Counted from the first letter of the stretch, positions 9,630 through 18,991 are shown. The stretch is 64,000 nucleotides of DNA from JAHEJN01 sp963787285 (GCA_963787285.1 CAWBCM010000008.1:186001-250000), one strand, 5' to 3'. Numbers and translations: made by a program. Notes: generated from the sequence alone by a model not told the origin.

Positions 9630-10040
9630 CTACCGGCTGGTGACCGACGCGCGCCCGACGGGCAGCGCCGTGACGCGACGTACCGCGAGAGCCGACAGGG
9701 CGATCGAGACCGCAGCGAGCACGGTGTGCACGACCTTGAACGCCGCATCGTGATCGGCCACGAGGATCGATCCGCCCCGCACGAGCCACACCGCCACCGT
9801 CCAGGCGGCGAATCCGAAGACCGTGACCTTGGCCGCTCCGAGGAGTTTGTCACCCTGACGCCACAGCACACCGGCCAGCACGATTGCGGGAACGATGAGG
9901 GTCAGGGCCAGCGCGGTGCGACCCAACTGCCCCCCGGTCGACAATTCGTCGTCGATCCAGATGTTGCGGATCCGGGGCACCCACACCACCAGCGTCCACA
10001 ACACGAGCGGCCAGACACGACGAGCGACGAGGTACTGCAC
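9630..10040 (-). CDS. Small four-helix membrane protein, unknown
   Basis: This protein of about 136 residues has four hydrophobic segments (VWPLVLWTLVVWV, ALALTLIVPAIVLAGVLW, VFGFAAWTVAVWLV, VLAAVSIALSALAV). The frame extends to 10217, but the upstream part is proline- and arginine-rich and overlaps rnhB, so a GTG start at 10040 just before the first helix is more likely. It is 13 bases upstream of the NifU-like gene and 38 bases downstream of rnhB, suggesting one transcript. I do not recognise the family. Confidence 0.65.
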   Translation of the reverse strand: MQYLVARRVWPLVLWTLVVWVPRIRNIWIDDELSTGGQLGRTALALTLIVPAIVLAGVLWRQGDKLLGAAKVTVFGFAAWTVAVWLVRGGSILVADHDAAFKVVHTVLAAVSIALSALAVRRVTALPVGRASVTSR

Positions 10041-10078
10041 ACCGTGGACGGTAGCGGGCGGGTGGGTGGCCCAACGGG

Positions 10079-10774
10079 TCAGAACAGCTGGCCCTGGGGA
10101 TCGGGTCGGCGGGAGCGGGGGAGGCCGGTCCAGACCAGATCGTCCATGAAGGCCCAGCTGCGGCGGTGGATGGCCGACGGCCCCAACCCTCGAAGCGCAG
10201 CCCGGTGCCGAGGACACGGATAGCCCTTGTTGAACTCGAAGTCGTATCCGGGGTGGGCCGAACCGAAGTGGCGCATCATCCGATCACGCGTGACCTTGGC
10301 CAGCAGCGACGCGGCCGCGATCGACAGACACGACGCGTCGCCCTTCACGATGGTCCGGGAGATGCCCCGCCCCACGAAATCCCACTTGCCGTCGAGCAGC
10401 ACGGCATCGGGTTCGAGGCCGAGGCCGTCGAGGGCGCGGTCGGCGGCCAGGCGCTGCGCATCGGACATGCCCAGCTCGTCGCATTCCGCGGCGGAGGCAT
10501 GACCGACGGCCCAGGCCCGGCACCACTCGGCCACGCGTTCGAACAGGGCTTCGCGCTCGGTCTCGGTGAGCATCTTGGAGTCGCGGATCTTGTAGATGCG
10601 ACGATCGGTGGGCACGACTGCGGCCACCAGGGTGAGGGGTCCGGCCCAGGCGCCCTTTCCCACTTCGTCGATGCCGACGACGACGGACTTCCCCCGTTCC
10701 CAGAGCTCGCGTTCGTACCGCAGGCTGGGAGCCTTCGCCTTCAGCGCGTTCCGGAGGACCGGCACGGTTGCCAT
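10079..10774 (-). CDS. rnhB: Ribonuclease HII
   Basis: RNase HII removes ribonucleotides from DNA-RNA hybrids in the cytoplasm. The 231-residue protein has the catalytic GIDEVGKGAWAGPL (Asp36, Glu37), the DSKMLT motif, an Asp in AVLLDGKWD, and KGDASCLSIAAASLLAKVTRDR with the family's catalytic Asp nearby (HPGYDFEFNKGY). Length and motif order are normal. The ATG at 10774 (MATVPVLR) is favoured over 10792 because the extra residues are not conserved. It stands alone between the Tad operon and two small genes on the same strand. Confidence 0.95.
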   Translation of the reverse strand: MATVPVLRNALKAKAPSLRYERELWERGKSVVVGIDEVGKGAWAGPLTLVAAVVPTDRRIYKIRDSKMLTETEREALFERVAEWCRAWAVGHASAAECDELGMSDAQRLAADRALDGLGLEPDAVLLDGKWDFVGRGISRTIVKGDASCLSIAAASLLAKVTRDRMMRHFGSAHPGYDFEFNKGYPCPRHRAALRGLGPSAIHRRSWAFMDDLVWTGLPRSRRPDPQGQLF

Positions 10775-10832
10775 CGGTGCGACCCTACCCAACTCCGTCG
10801 CCCCACTCGGGGCTCCGGCCGAGGGCGTCGCG

Positions 10833-12581
10833 CTACTCGATGAGGCGAACCGGGTCCCCGTTCATGGTCGCCGACCACGTGGTCGTGTCGGTCACTCCCC
10901 CGCTGAACACGGCCTGCACCCGGACCCAACAGCCGGTGGCCGAGGCCTCGTCGCAGTCGTAGCTGTCGGGAATCGGTACGAGCACGATGATGGCGCGACC
11001 GTTGAAGCCGGCGGAGCTGCTCACACCTGTGAGTGTGCACGTCGACGGACTGGCCCCGGCGAGGGCGGCGCCGTCGCTGCGTTCGAACGAGCAGTCGCCG
11101 AAGCTGCTCATGGTGGACTCGGTGGGGGGCAGCACGCGCAGCGTTCCCGCGTTCTCGGCGTCACCCATGTCGTAGAGCTCGATCTCGAGCTCGCGGTTCT
11201 GGCCGCCGGGCAAGACCCGGGCGATGGAGAACGTGGTGTTGCTGTTGGTGCTGAGGGCCGAGATCGGCAGCCGCCCTCTGGCCTCGACCGACACGCCCGT
11301 ACCGGCGAAGGACCCGCTGGTGAGGCGGCCGGCACGCAGCGAGAGGCGGTTGTGGCCACTCGTCCCACCGGTCACCATCTGCACGAGATACTCGCCAGCC
11401 ACCACCTGAGCGGCCGGGATCTCACAGATCGTGTACCAGCGACGCCACGACTCGGCGAAGGTGATGACACCGTCGTGGGGATCGACGATGTGTTGGCCGT
11501 GGGTCTCGGGATGGGGCTCCGTGTAGGGACCCGAGGGTGGCGGCCCGGCAGGAGCGCTCGGATCGACGGGTAGCTCGGTCCCCTCGGGGAAGAGGTAGTC
11601 GAAGGCCCGGCGCTGAGCGGTGAACGACGGCATCGTCACCGCGGGACACGACGCCACGATGTCGTTGTCGAGGTTGTTCCACGGGGTCTCGTCGGGCGCT
11701 CGGAACACGAACGACGGCGACACGCTGTTGCTGCTCCGATCGCCGGTGCACCAGATCGACTCTCCCGACTGGTACCGATCGGCCGCGTCGTCGTACCAAT
11801 CGGCCACCAGGCCGGGAGCCAGATCGTCGGCATCGGTGAGCAAGGTGAGCAGCGTCAGCTCCTCGTGGCTCGGCAGGAAGTTCGACCCGCAGGTGTCACC
11901 GACGGCGTACATCGAGCCGTCGAACACCTGGATGCTCAGGGGTGAACCGACCGCCGACGGTGAGACCGACACGCTGAAGAAGTAGCCGTTCGGGTCGTAG
12001 TCGTCGTTCGTGTTCCCCGTGCATCCGAACGTCGCGCCGCCGCACGACTGGGTGGCGTAGCGATCGCCGTTGATCTTCGGTTCGCCGGGGGCGGCGGCGG
12101 TCAGCCAGTACTGCGGTTGGTTCGGCGGGGACGACTCGGGGTCGTTGCCCGCAGTGGGATCGGGACTGCCCATCGACACCGGCGCCTCGAACTCGGCCAC
12201 TGCCGTCTGGGTCAGGAACCGGTCGTTGACGCCGATCACCGAGAGGAACGCCGTCTCGACGGTGCGTTGCACGGTGACCCGCAGCTGGTTGGCCTGCGGT
12301 CCGGGGCTGACCGAGACCTCATCGGGGTCGTACCCGTGTTGGTTGGCCACCGCCAGGGCGATGTCGCTGGCCGTCGAGAAGTCGTCGGGCATGAAGATCA
12401 CCCCACCCAGCGACGCCGCGTCGGCCGCATTCTGCTGCCGGGACTCCTGGACCTTCCAGTTGCCGACGTCGACGGTCATGCCGGCGGCCGCCACCATGAT
12501 CACCAGCGTCAAAGCCGTCCAGATTACGGCGATACCGCGCTCTCCGCCGCCCATTGCGGAGAGCGCGGTACGCCTGATCAT
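10833..12581 (-). CDS. TadG-like Flp pilus-associated protein with long secreted domain
   Basis: The 582-residue protein begins with the Tad pilin-like N-terminus: GERGIAVIWTALTLVIMVAAAGMTVDVGNWKVQESRQQN and AADAASLGG, i.e. one membrane anchor followed by the Glu/Gln-rich segment. The remaining 500 residues are extracytoplasmic, rich in Ser, Thr, Gly and Pro, with at least 12 cysteines that could form disulfides. No von Willebrand metal-site motif (DxSxS) was seen, although many TadG proteins have one. TadG is a minor component of the Tad secretion machine. The start at 12581 overlaps the tadE stop by 4 bases, so the two are co-translated. It is the last gene of the operon. Confidence 0.8.
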   Translation of the reverse strand: MIRRTALSAMGGGERGIAVIWTALTLVIMVAAAGMTVDVGNWKVQESRQQNAADAASLGGVIFMPDDFSTASDIALAVANQHGYDPDEVSVSPGPQANQLRVTVQRTVETAFLSVIGVNDRFLTQTAVAEFEAPVSMGSPDPTAGNDPESSPPNQPQYWLTAAAPGEPKINGDRYATQSCGGATFGCTGNTNDDYDPNGYFFSVSVSPSAVGSPLSIQVFDGSMYAVGDTCGSNFLPSHEELTLLTLLTDADDLAPGLVADWYDDAADRYQSGESIWCTGDRSSNSVSPSFVFRAPDETPWNNLDNDIVASCPAVTMPSFTAQRRAFDYLFPEGTELPVDPSAPAGPPPSGPYTEPHPETHGQHIVDPHDGVITFAESWRRWYTICEIPAAQVVAGEYLVQMVTGGTSGHNRLSLRAGRLTSGSFAGTGVSVEARGRLPISALSTNSNTTFSIARVLPGGQNRELEIELYDMGDAENAGTLRVLPPTESTMSSFGDCSFERSDGAALAGASPSTCTLTGVSSSAGFNGRAIIVLVPIPDSYDCDEASATGCWVRVQAVFSGGVTDTTTWSATMNGDPVRLIE

Positions 12582-13162
12582 GGGGAACACGACGACGAGA
12601 GCGGCAGCGGCTCGAGTCGCATGATGCTCACGTCCTCGAGCTTGCGCGACGCGCCGAAGAGGCCGGTGGCGAACTCGTAGTTTCCACTCACGTACACGCC
12701 GATGTAGTCGGTGTCGTCGAGATCGCCGCAGGCGGCCTGGTCGGCGGCGTTCCACGTTGGGCCCGGTATCAGGCGCCAATCGCGGTTGGGTTCGTCCCAC
12801 TCGAATCGCCAGCACGCCGACGAACAGGTCTCGTACCCGCCTCCGACCGGCAGCCCGCTGATCGGGTCGGCCTTGAACACCGTGAGCGTGTCGATGCCGG
12901 TCGAGGGCACGCTGTTGCGCAGCGAGGCGGCAACGGCCGCCGCCGTGACCAGCTCGTAGCCGTCGGCCCGTGGCATGGCCGAGGCGATGCGAGCGCCCGA
13001 CCGGGTCGAGGCGCTGATGGCGTGCGAGCTCTTGAACATCAGCCCGAACTCGAGGATGCCGAAGAACAGCGCCGCAAGCAGGGGAAGGACGATCGCCGTC
13101 TCGACGGCCGCAGCGCCGCGGCTGCTGCGATCCCGTCTCGTCGGCGGCGATGTCGGTGCCAT
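12578..13162 (-). CDS. TadE-like pseudopilin
   Basis: This 194-residue protein has a short positive N-terminus followed by SRGAAAVETAIVLPLLAALFFGILEFGLMF, the TadE signature with the conserved Glu residues inside a single N-terminal helix. It ends in a secreted domain with two cysteine pairs (CSSACW; CGDLDD). TadE and TadF are minor pilins processed by the TadV peptidase. The start ATG at 13162 overlaps the tadC stop by one base, and the 3' end overlaps tadG by four, so it belongs to the Tad operon. Confidence 0.85.
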   Translation of the reverse strand: MAPTSPPTRRDRSSRGAAAVETAIVLPLLAALFFGILEFGLMFKSSHAISASTRSGARIASAMPRADGYELVTAAAVAASLRNSVPSTGIDTLTVFKADPISGLPVGGGYETCSSACWRFEWDEPNRDWRLIPGPTWNAADQAACGDLDDTDYIGVYVSGNYEFATGLFGASRKLEDVSIMRLEPLPLSSSCSP

Positions 13163-14025
13163 CAGAGGATCCCGGCGACGCCCAGGCGCAGCACTGCAGG
13201 GCCGAGAACGACGATGAACAGCGACGGGAGGATGCATGTGACCAGGGGAAACACCAGCTTCACCGGCATGCGCATGGCTCGCTCCTCGGCCCGCTGCCGA
13301 CGCCGAACCCGAGCTTCCTCCGCCTGCACGCGGCACACCGATGCCACGGCGACCCCGCTGCGATCGGCCTGGATCAAGGCCCGGATGAACAGGCGTAGAT
13401 CGGGCACGTCGACCCGGTCGAGCATGGCGCGAAGTGCCTCGCCGCGCGAAGCGCCGAGGCGCATGTCGCGAAGTGTTCGGGTGAGCTCGTCGGCCAGCGG
13501 ATTGTCGTTGGTGCGGGCCACACGGGTGAGCGCCGACTCGAGACCGAGGCCGGCCTCGACGCTGATCACCATCTGGTCGAGCATGTCGGGCAACGCCCGC
13601 TGGATCTCCCGTTGCCGGTGCTCGGCCCGCTCACTGAGCACCAGATCGAGAGCGATGAACCCCACGAAGGTGGTACCGGCGGCCACGGCAACAGTGGCCG
13701 ACGAGACCCCGAGGACGAAGATCACGATCGAGCCCGTGAGGAATCCGAGCAACAGTCCGAACAACTTGAACTCGAAGAGCCGACCGAGGGTCCAGCGGTC
13801 GGTCTCGGCGGCTTGAACGATGCGACGCTCGAGCAGGAGGGACCGGCCCGGAGGCGTGATCCGCGCGGCGAGCTTCGCGAGAGCGCTGGGTCCCCGGCGT
13901 TGCCCGTCGTCGGCTTCGAGGCGACGGATGACTTCCTGGAGGTTGCGCACCGGTTGACTCTCGATCCCGTCGCCGATGTCGACACCGAGATGGATCACCT
14001 CCGGGGAGCCGCGGAACCAGCCCAT
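13162..14025 (-). CDS. tadC: Tad pilus inner-membrane platform protein TadC
   Basis: This 287-residue T2SSF-domain membrane protein forms, with TadB, the inner-membrane platform on which the TadA ATPase acts. It has two helices near residues 90-140 (FGLLLGFLTGSIVIFVLGVSS, TVAVAAGTTFVGFIALDLVLS). The cytoplasmic T2SSF core follows (ALPDMLDQMVISVEAGLGLESALTRVA) and a C-terminal helix pair (LVFPLVTCILPSLFIVVLGPA). It starts at ATG 14025 (MGWFRGSPEV) overlapping the tadB stop; an upstream ATG at 14106 would overlap tadB heavily and is unlikely. Confidence 0.9.
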   Translation of the reverse strand: MGWFRGSPEVIHLGVDIGDGIESQPVRNLQEVIRRLEADDGQRRGPSALAKLAARITPPGRSLLLERRIVQAAETDRWTLGRLFEFKLFGLLLGFLTGSIVIFVLGVSSATVAVAAGTTFVGFIALDLVLSERAEHRQREIQRALPDMLDQMVISVEAGLGLESALTRVARTNDNPLADELTRTLRDMRLGASRGEALRAMLDRVDVPDLRLFIRALIQADRSGVAVASVCRVQAEEARVRRRQRAEERAMRMPVKLVFPLVTCILPSLFIVVLGPAVLRLGVAGIL

Positions 14026-14882
14026 CAGAAATCGAACCTCGCCATGCGCTGCAGCCACAGCCCGCCGACCACCAGCAGCACGGCCGCCCCACCGAGCATC
14101 ACCCATCCGACGCCGCGACCGGTGAGCTCGCCCATGTACGCGGGATTGAGGACGCTCATGGCGACGAACAGCCCGGGCGGAAGCAGCGACAGAACGAGCC
14201 CCGACAGGCGCCCTTCCGCACTGAGTGCCTGGATCTGACCACGCACCCGGTTGCGCCCACGAATGGTGTCGGCGATGCGGTCGAGCACCTCGGCCAGGTC
14301 GCCACCGACCTCACGGTGGATGTCGATCGCACCGACGACCCATCCGAAGTCCTTGCTCTGCATCCGGTCGGCGAGGTCGCCGAGCGCGTCGTCGAGGTCG
14401 CGACCCACGCGAGCCTCGTGCAGGACGCGCTGGATCTCGCTCGACAGCGGCGCCGGCGCCTCGAGGGCGACGGTGTCGAGCGACTGGAGGAGACTGGTTC
14501 CCGAGCGCATCGACCCCGACACCATCTGGAGGAGCTCCGGGAGCTGTTGTTCGAACATCGCGCGGCGACGCAGCATGCGGGCATCGGCACTGAGGCGGTA
14601 CACGGCGACCACCACGCCGACGAACGCGACGGCGCCGACCTCGCCGACGAACAGGCCGCCGACGACGGCTGCGGCAAGGACGAAGAGACGGCCGACGATC
14701 ACACCGTCGAACCGGATCCCGAAGACCCGAACGGGAAGTTCGTCGGCCTCGAATGTGGCCCGGTCGGCGCGAGGCTGGATCATCGCCAGCGCCGCCACGC
14801 ACGCGGCGAGCACCAACAGCACGCGGCCCGACGTTCCCATCGGCCCGTTGCCGACGGCAGCGAGCGCGGCGGGAATCACCAT
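14025..14882 (-). CDS. tadB: Tad pilus inner-membrane platform protein TadB
   Basis: This is a 285-residue T2SSF-domain protein. Hydrophobic N-terminal helices (VLLVLAACVAALAMI; LFVLAAAVVGGLFVGEVGAVAFVGVVVAVY) lead to the T2SSF domain (LPELLQMVSGSMRSGTSLLQSL, then DFGWVVGAIDIHREVGGDLAEVLDRIADTIRGR) and two C-terminal helices. It pairs with TadC to form the pilus platform. It overlaps the tadA 3' end by 7 bases. Confidence 0.9.
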   Translation of the reverse strand: MVIPAALAAVGNGPMGTSGRVLLVLAACVAALAMIQPRADRATFEADELPVRVFGIRFDGVIVGRLFVLAAAVVGGLFVGEVGAVAFVGVVVAVYRLSADARMLRRRAMFEQQLPELLQMVSGSMRSGTSLLQSLDTVALEAPAPLSSEIQRVLHEARVGRDLDDALGDLADRMQSKDFGWVVGAIDIHREVGGDLAEVLDRIADTIRGRNRVRGQIQALSAEGRLSGLVLSLLPPGLFVAMSVLNPAYMGELTGRGVGWVMLGGAAVLLVVGGLWLQRMARFDF

Positions 14883-16438
14883 CGGTTGCCTCGGGCCGGC
14901 ACGTTGTCGGTGGTGAAAATGGAGGAGGGCACGGCGATGCCCTGTTCCTCGAGGTGCGTCACGAACTCCGGGCGAACGCCGCTGGGTTCGAGCGTGCCCA
15001 GGAAAGCGCCTTCGGCGCTGAGCCCGGCCGAGAAGTCGAAGGTGAAGATGTCGTTGAGGGTCACGACATCGCCCTCCATGCCGGTGACCTCGCTGATGTG
15101 GGTGATGCGACGGGAACCGTCACGGAGACGGGCGATGTGCACGATCAGCTCGATGGCCGAGCTCGCCTGCTCGCGCACCACCCGAATCGGCAGCTCGAGG
15201 CCGCCCATGAGCGCCATCACCTCGACGCGGCGCAAGGCGTCGCGCGGGGAGTTGGCGTGAAGAGTGGTGAGGGATCCGTCGTGGCCGGTGTTCATGGCCT
15301 GCAACATGTCGAGGGTCTCGCCGCCGCGACACTCGCCCACCACGATGCGGTCGGGGCGCATGCGGAGCGCGTTGCGGACCAGGTCACGGACCTCGACTGC
15401 CCCGCGGCCCTCGACGTTGGCGGGCCGGCTCTCGAGCCGGATCACGTGACGCTGATGAAGGTTGAGCTCGGCGGCGTCCTCGATGGTGATGATGCGCTCG
15501 TTGGTCGGGATGTACGACGACAGGACGTTGAGCAACGTGGTCTTGCCCGAACCGGTGCCCCCGCTCACGAGGATGTTCACCCGGCCGCGCACACAGGCAG
15601 CGAGGAAGGCCCCGACGCCTCGGGTGAGCGTTCCCATCTCGAGCAGGTCCTCGATGGTCATCCTCTCCGAGGAGAACTTGCGGACGGTGAGCATGGCCCC
15701 GTCGATCGACAGCGGCGGGATGATCGCGTTGACCCGTGATCCGTCAGCCAGCCGGGCATCGACCATCGGAGACGATTCGTCGATGCGTCGACCGACGGAA
15801 GCCGAGATGCGTTCGACCACTTGGCGCAGGTGCTCTTCGCTGTCGAACGCCGCCTCCGTCAGGTAGAGCCGGCCGCCGCGTTCGACGAAAATCGCATCGG
15901 TGCTGTTCACCATGATCTCGCTCACCGACGGGTCGCGCAGAAAGCCCTCGATGGGGCCGTGGTGGAGAACGTCGTTGATCAGCTCTTCGCAGAGTCGGTT
16001 CTGTTCCCACTCGGCCAGCTCGATCTCCTCGTCGACCAGGAAGCGGGCGAGCTCCTCGATGATGAGGGTTTCGAGCTGGTCCTCGCTGAGGTTGCGCTCG
16101 TAGAGCTTGGCGCCCATCCGCTCGGAGAGTTCGGTCCGGGCCCGGCGCTTGAGCGTGAGAAGCGACGGACCGAGCGGTCCGGCCTCGACGATCGCCGGCA
16201 GCCGTTCGGCATCGAGATGAGGCTGCTCGAAGTAGCCGTCCGCGCTCAACCCGGAGAGCTCGGGTGGGGTCGGGTCGCGACGCAACTCGTCACTGCCATC
16301 CTCGGCCTCGGTCGGCTCGAGCGGGGAGACATCGACCGGATCGTCCCCATCGCTGTCCGCGACAGGAACCAATCGATCGTCATCGGCGAAGAGATCGTCG
16401 ATCTCGGGAGGGGCCGACCGGCGGCGAAGCAGTCCCAT
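14876..16438 (-). CDS. tadA: Tad pilus assembly ATPase TadA/CpaF
   Basis: This 520-residue secretion NTPase drives Tad pilus polymerisation. After a long acidic N-terminal region the VirB11-like core shows NILVSGGTGSGKTTLLN (Walker A, near residue 295), the Asp box IITIEDAAEL, the RMRPDRIVVGECRGGE Walker B region and the His box GSLTTLHANSPRDAL. The order and spacing are those of CpaF. It lies 8 bases downstream of the cpaB-like gene. Confidence 0.95.
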   Translation of the reverse strand: MGLLRRRSAPPEIDDLFADDDRLVPVADSDGDDPVDVSPLEPTEAEDGSDELRRDPTPPELSGLSADGYFEQPHLDAERLPAIVEAGPLGPSLLTLKRRARTELSERMGAKLYERNLSEDQLETLIIEELARFLVDEEIELAEWEQNRLCEELINDVLHHGPIEGFLRDPSVSEIMVNSTDAIFVERGGRLYLTEAAFDSEEHLRQVVERISASVGRRIDESSPMVDARLADGSRVNAIIPPLSIDGAMLTVRKFSSERMTIEDLLEMGTLTRGVGAFLAACVRGRVNILVSGGTGSGKTTLLNVLSSYIPTNERIITIEDAAELNLHQRHVIRLESRPANVEGRGAVEVRDLVRNALRMRPDRIVVGECRGGETLDMLQAMNTGHDGSLTTLHANSPRDALRRVEVMALMGGLELPIRVVREQASSAIELIVHIARLRDGSRRITHISEVTGMEGDVVTLNDIFTFDFSAGLSAEGAFLGTLEPSGVRPEFVTHLEEQGIAVPSSIFTTDNVPARGNRW

Positions 16439-16446
16439 GAGGTACC

Positions 16447-17184
16447 TCAGACACCGTCGGCGGATGCGAGCTCGGAGTCGACCGGGGTCTCGGCGTCGGC
16501 GGTCGGGTCTTCGAACGAGTCGGTGAGCACGGTCTCGAGCGTTGCGACGCCGGGCGCATTCTCGTCGGCGAGACCCGGCTGGTACGACAACCAGACTCGA
16601 CCGAACTCGAGGGCATGAGTGAGAGTCTGCGCGTCGGCGGCATCGAGGGCGAGCGTCACGAAGAAGCGGCCGGCGGGCGCAGCCGGAAGGCGATCGAAAT
16701 CACCGTCGTCGATCGGCAGCGGTGCCTCTTCCCGGATCGACGCCACCAGCACCTTCTGGAGGATGAGGTCGGAGACCTGGGCTTGTTCGTACGAGGCGAA
16801 GACACCGACGAGGTCGCCGGGCCGGAGCTGGCCGGCGAAGGAACGTTCGGTGTCGAGGGCGAACGAGATCTGCATCAGCCGATCGGGCACGTCGATCATC
16901 ACGGGCGCGGCCGTGGCGACGAGCTCGGCCTCGGAGCTGTCCGAGCTGTCCGAGCTGTCGACGCCTTCTTGGCCGGGGTCGGATCCGCTGGTGGCTGCGT
17001 CGGTATCGATCGGCGGGTCGTCGGTCGAGCCGAGGAGGGAATCGGCGTCGGCGGCCAGCGAGATCGAGTCGTCGAGTACCGGATCACCGGCATCGTCGGC
17101 TCGCGTCATCGAGACGGCGAGGAGGCCCGCGCCGAGGGCGGCGAGCAGACCGGCCCCCACGTAGGTGAGTACCCGCTTGTCCAT
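16447..17184 (-). CDS. cpaB: CpaB/RcpC-like Flp pilus assembly protein
   Basis: This 245-residue protein has one N-terminal membrane anchor (VLTYVGAGLLAALGAGLLAVSM). An acidic, Ser-rich linker contains the short repeat DSSDSSDSSE (coded around 16936-16962). A CpaB-like domain with the typical GQLRPGDLVGVFASY (SAF-like) and LILQKVLVASI strand follows. CpaB/RcpC is a periplasmic or wall-side component of Tad systems. It is the first gene of the operon, preceded by a 178-base gap with a 16-base inverted repeat. No pilin (Flp), prepilin peptidase (TadV/CpaA) or TadZ/CpaE gene is found next to it. Confidence 0.8.
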   Translation of the reverse strand: MDKRVLTYVGAGLLAALGAGLLAVSMTRADDAGDPVLDDSISLAADADSLLGSTDDPPIDTDAATSGSDPGQEGVDSSDSSDSSEAELVATAAPVMIDVPDRLMQISFALDTERSFAGQLRPGDLVGVFASYEQAQVSDLILQKVLVASIREEAPLPIDDGDFDRLPAAPAGRFFVTLALDAADAQTLTHALEFGRVWLSYQPGLADENAPGVATLETVLTDSFEDPTADAETPVDSELASADGV

Positions 17185-17204
17185 CTGATGGTCCTTCCGC
17201 CGAA

Positions 17205-17220
17205 ACGACCGTCTGGTCGT
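17205..17220. promoter_or_regulatory. Inverted repeat upstream of the Tad operon
   Basis: ACGACC-GTCT-GGTCGT is a perfect 6-base inverted repeat with a 4-base spacer, 20 bases upstream of the cpaB-like start. It may be an operator or a hairpin in the 5' leader. No promoter hexamers could be assigned with confidence in the 17185-17362 gap. Confidence 0.35.
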
Positions 17221-17362
17221 GTCCGGAATGCGCTTGATCCGGGGGTTGTCGCAGCATGTGTGCCCACGCCACGTTCCTCATGGTGGCCGGGTCAGAGCAC
17301 CATCTCAATAGCCACGGGAACGTCCGCTCACCACCATGGGCCGGAGGGCCCAGGGCCCGAAA

Positions 17363-18991
17363 TCAGGCGTTTCTCGGGTCGAGAAGGGCCTCACCGGCCG
17401 GCTTCGTGTCGGCCCATCCGGGATCGATCGACGACGCGCTGAGCGAAGCACCTTTGTGATCCCAGAGCAACGCGACCCTCGAGCCGTGCCATCGGAGGGC
17501 GATCGACACGGACCCGTTCGGGGTCGGCAGATCGTGGATCTCCCAGTTGACTCCCGGGACGAGGGGGGCAACGACATCGAGCCCCGACGCGTGGCTCACG
17601 ACGAATCGGCGGGGGAACGACATGAGCGCAAGGGCGGTTTCGAGGGGATCCGGGCTGTCGAGGCGCATCACCGGAGCCGGGCTGCGGCGAGCCGTCTCGG
17701 GGTCGAACCAGGGTCCGAGCGCCGAGGCGAGGCGCGCTTGCGATTCGGGAAGGTCGCTGATCGACGCCCGCAGCTCGGCTGCGCCCTCGGCAAGGCGCTC
17801 GGCCGCGTCGTGCTGCTGGCGCGACGCCATGGATCGCGCCGCTGCCTCCAGACCGGCGACCGCCCACAGCGAGTGGGTCACATCGAAGGAATCGGCGGCA
17901 TGGGCCACATGGACCAGCCCGAGTGCGCCCGCCGGGCGACGGCGGGGACGGCGCAGCGCCTCGTCGATCGTGGCGACGGCCAGCAGAACCAGCTCGGCTG
18001 ACGGGATGGTTGCGCCACCGAATGACCGGGCCGCCTCGGCCGCCAAGAGCCACGCTGCCGCAGTGGTGGCATCTCCCTCGTCGAGCTCGGCGGCCAGGTG
18101 GTCACGTACCGACGCAGCCTCGGTGGCGAACCTCCAGTGGGACAGCGCCAACGCCAGTGCGCCACGCAGCTGGGTGTGTCGCGGCCGGTCGTAGCCCGGC
18201 CAGTCACCGGGGATGCCGTCGCCGGCCGCGATGAGCAAACGCTGACGGGCGCCGGCGAGGCCGGCGTCGACGACGTCGTCGCCGGTGACGACCCGCGTGC
18301 CGCGATCGAGGTGGGCGGCCCAACCCTTGGCCACGGTGTCGTCGTCGGGAAGCGAATCCGGTGGCGACGCCGCTCCCGCACGAAGGGCGATGGACACCGT
18401 GAGCGAGGTTCGATGCGCGACGGGGAACACGGCAGCCCCGGCGGCTTGTCCGCGACCGGAGCTGGCTGCTGCGGTGGACGCCGAACTGTTCTCCTCGAAG
18501 AGCATGCGGTGCAGCGACGCAGCGTCGGCGGCCGCGAGCAGCGCACCGGGGTCGCGGGGAAAGCTGACGACCTCGTCGTAGCCGAGCCGGATGCCCGATT
18601 TCACCACGGTGACAGAGGCGACCTTGTCCGATCCGGCGAGATCGCCGGCGGTGAGCACGATGGCCACCCCGATCGGGAGTGGCGTCGGGTTGGCAATGTG
18701 CAGCCGAGCGTGTGGCCGACCGTTCGGATCAAGGCTGGTGGACACCGATGCCACGATGTCTCCCCCGGGGATCCGCAACCGCGTGATCACTCCCGATGCG
18801 CCGTTGCTCATCTCCTGACGCGTGCTCGCCTCGTCGATCGGTATGTGCCAACGCTCGTCGGAACGAACGAAGAAGCGCACCCGCCAGCCCGAACCTGCCG
18901 GGCTCACGCCGCCGCCGCGGTCCACCAGAGCGAGCTCCCGAACACCCACGGCGCCCAAACCGACGTAGGGCTCCGATCGGGCAGCGGTCAT
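17363..18991 (-). CDS. Hypothetical two-domain protein, possibly six-hairpin glycosidase-like
   Basis: This is a 542-residue protein of unknown function. The first 200 residues look beta-rich (alternating hydrophobic strands). The second half is strongly helical, with repeated AxxA and LAxxA patterns and a Trp/His-rich end (VSIALRWHGSRVALLWDHKG; LSASSIDPGWADTKPAGEALL). This architecture is reminiscent of bacterial glycosidases with a beta-sandwich plus an alpha/alpha toroid, but no catalytic acid pair can be assigned, so the function stays open. No signal peptide is visible. Its ATG at 18991 overlaps the gpsA stop by 4 bases, indicating translational coupling to glycerol-3-phosphate dehydrogenase. 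Confidence 0.6.
   Translation of the reverse strand: MTAARSEPYVGLGAVGVRELALVDRGGGVSPAGSGWRVRFFVRSDERWHIPIDEASTRQEMSNGASGVITRLRIPGGDIVASVSTSLDPNGRPHARLHIANPTPLPIGVAIVLTAGDLAGSDKVASVTVVKSGIRLGYDEVVSFPRDPGALLAAADAASLHRMLFEENSSASTAAASSGRGQAAGAAVFPVAHRTSLTVSIALRAGAASPPDSLPDDDTVAKGWAAHLDRGTRVVTGDDVVDAGLAGARQRLLIAAGDGIPGDWPGYDRPRHTQLRGALALALSHWRFATEAASVRDHLAAELDEGDATTAAAWLLAAEAARSFGGATIPSAELVLLAVATIDEALRRPRRRPAGALGLVHVAHAADSFDVTHSLWAVAGLEAAARSMASRQQHDAAERLAEGAAELRASISDLPESQARLASALGPWFDPETARRSPAPVMRLDSPDPLETALALMSFPRRFVVSHASGLDVVAPLVPGVNWEIHDLPTPNGSVSIALRWHGSRVALLWDHKGASLSASSIDPGWADTKPAGEALLDPRNA

Noticed and set aside
16936..16962. Short GAGCTGTCC tandem repeat as a mobile or regulatory element
   Set aside because: It codes the Ser/Asp linker DSSDSSDSSE of the CpaB-like protein and is a normal low-complexity segment.
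17340..17362. GGGCCC-AGGGCCC as a terminator
   Set aside because: It is a direct rather than inverted repeat with no T-run, and too short to call.
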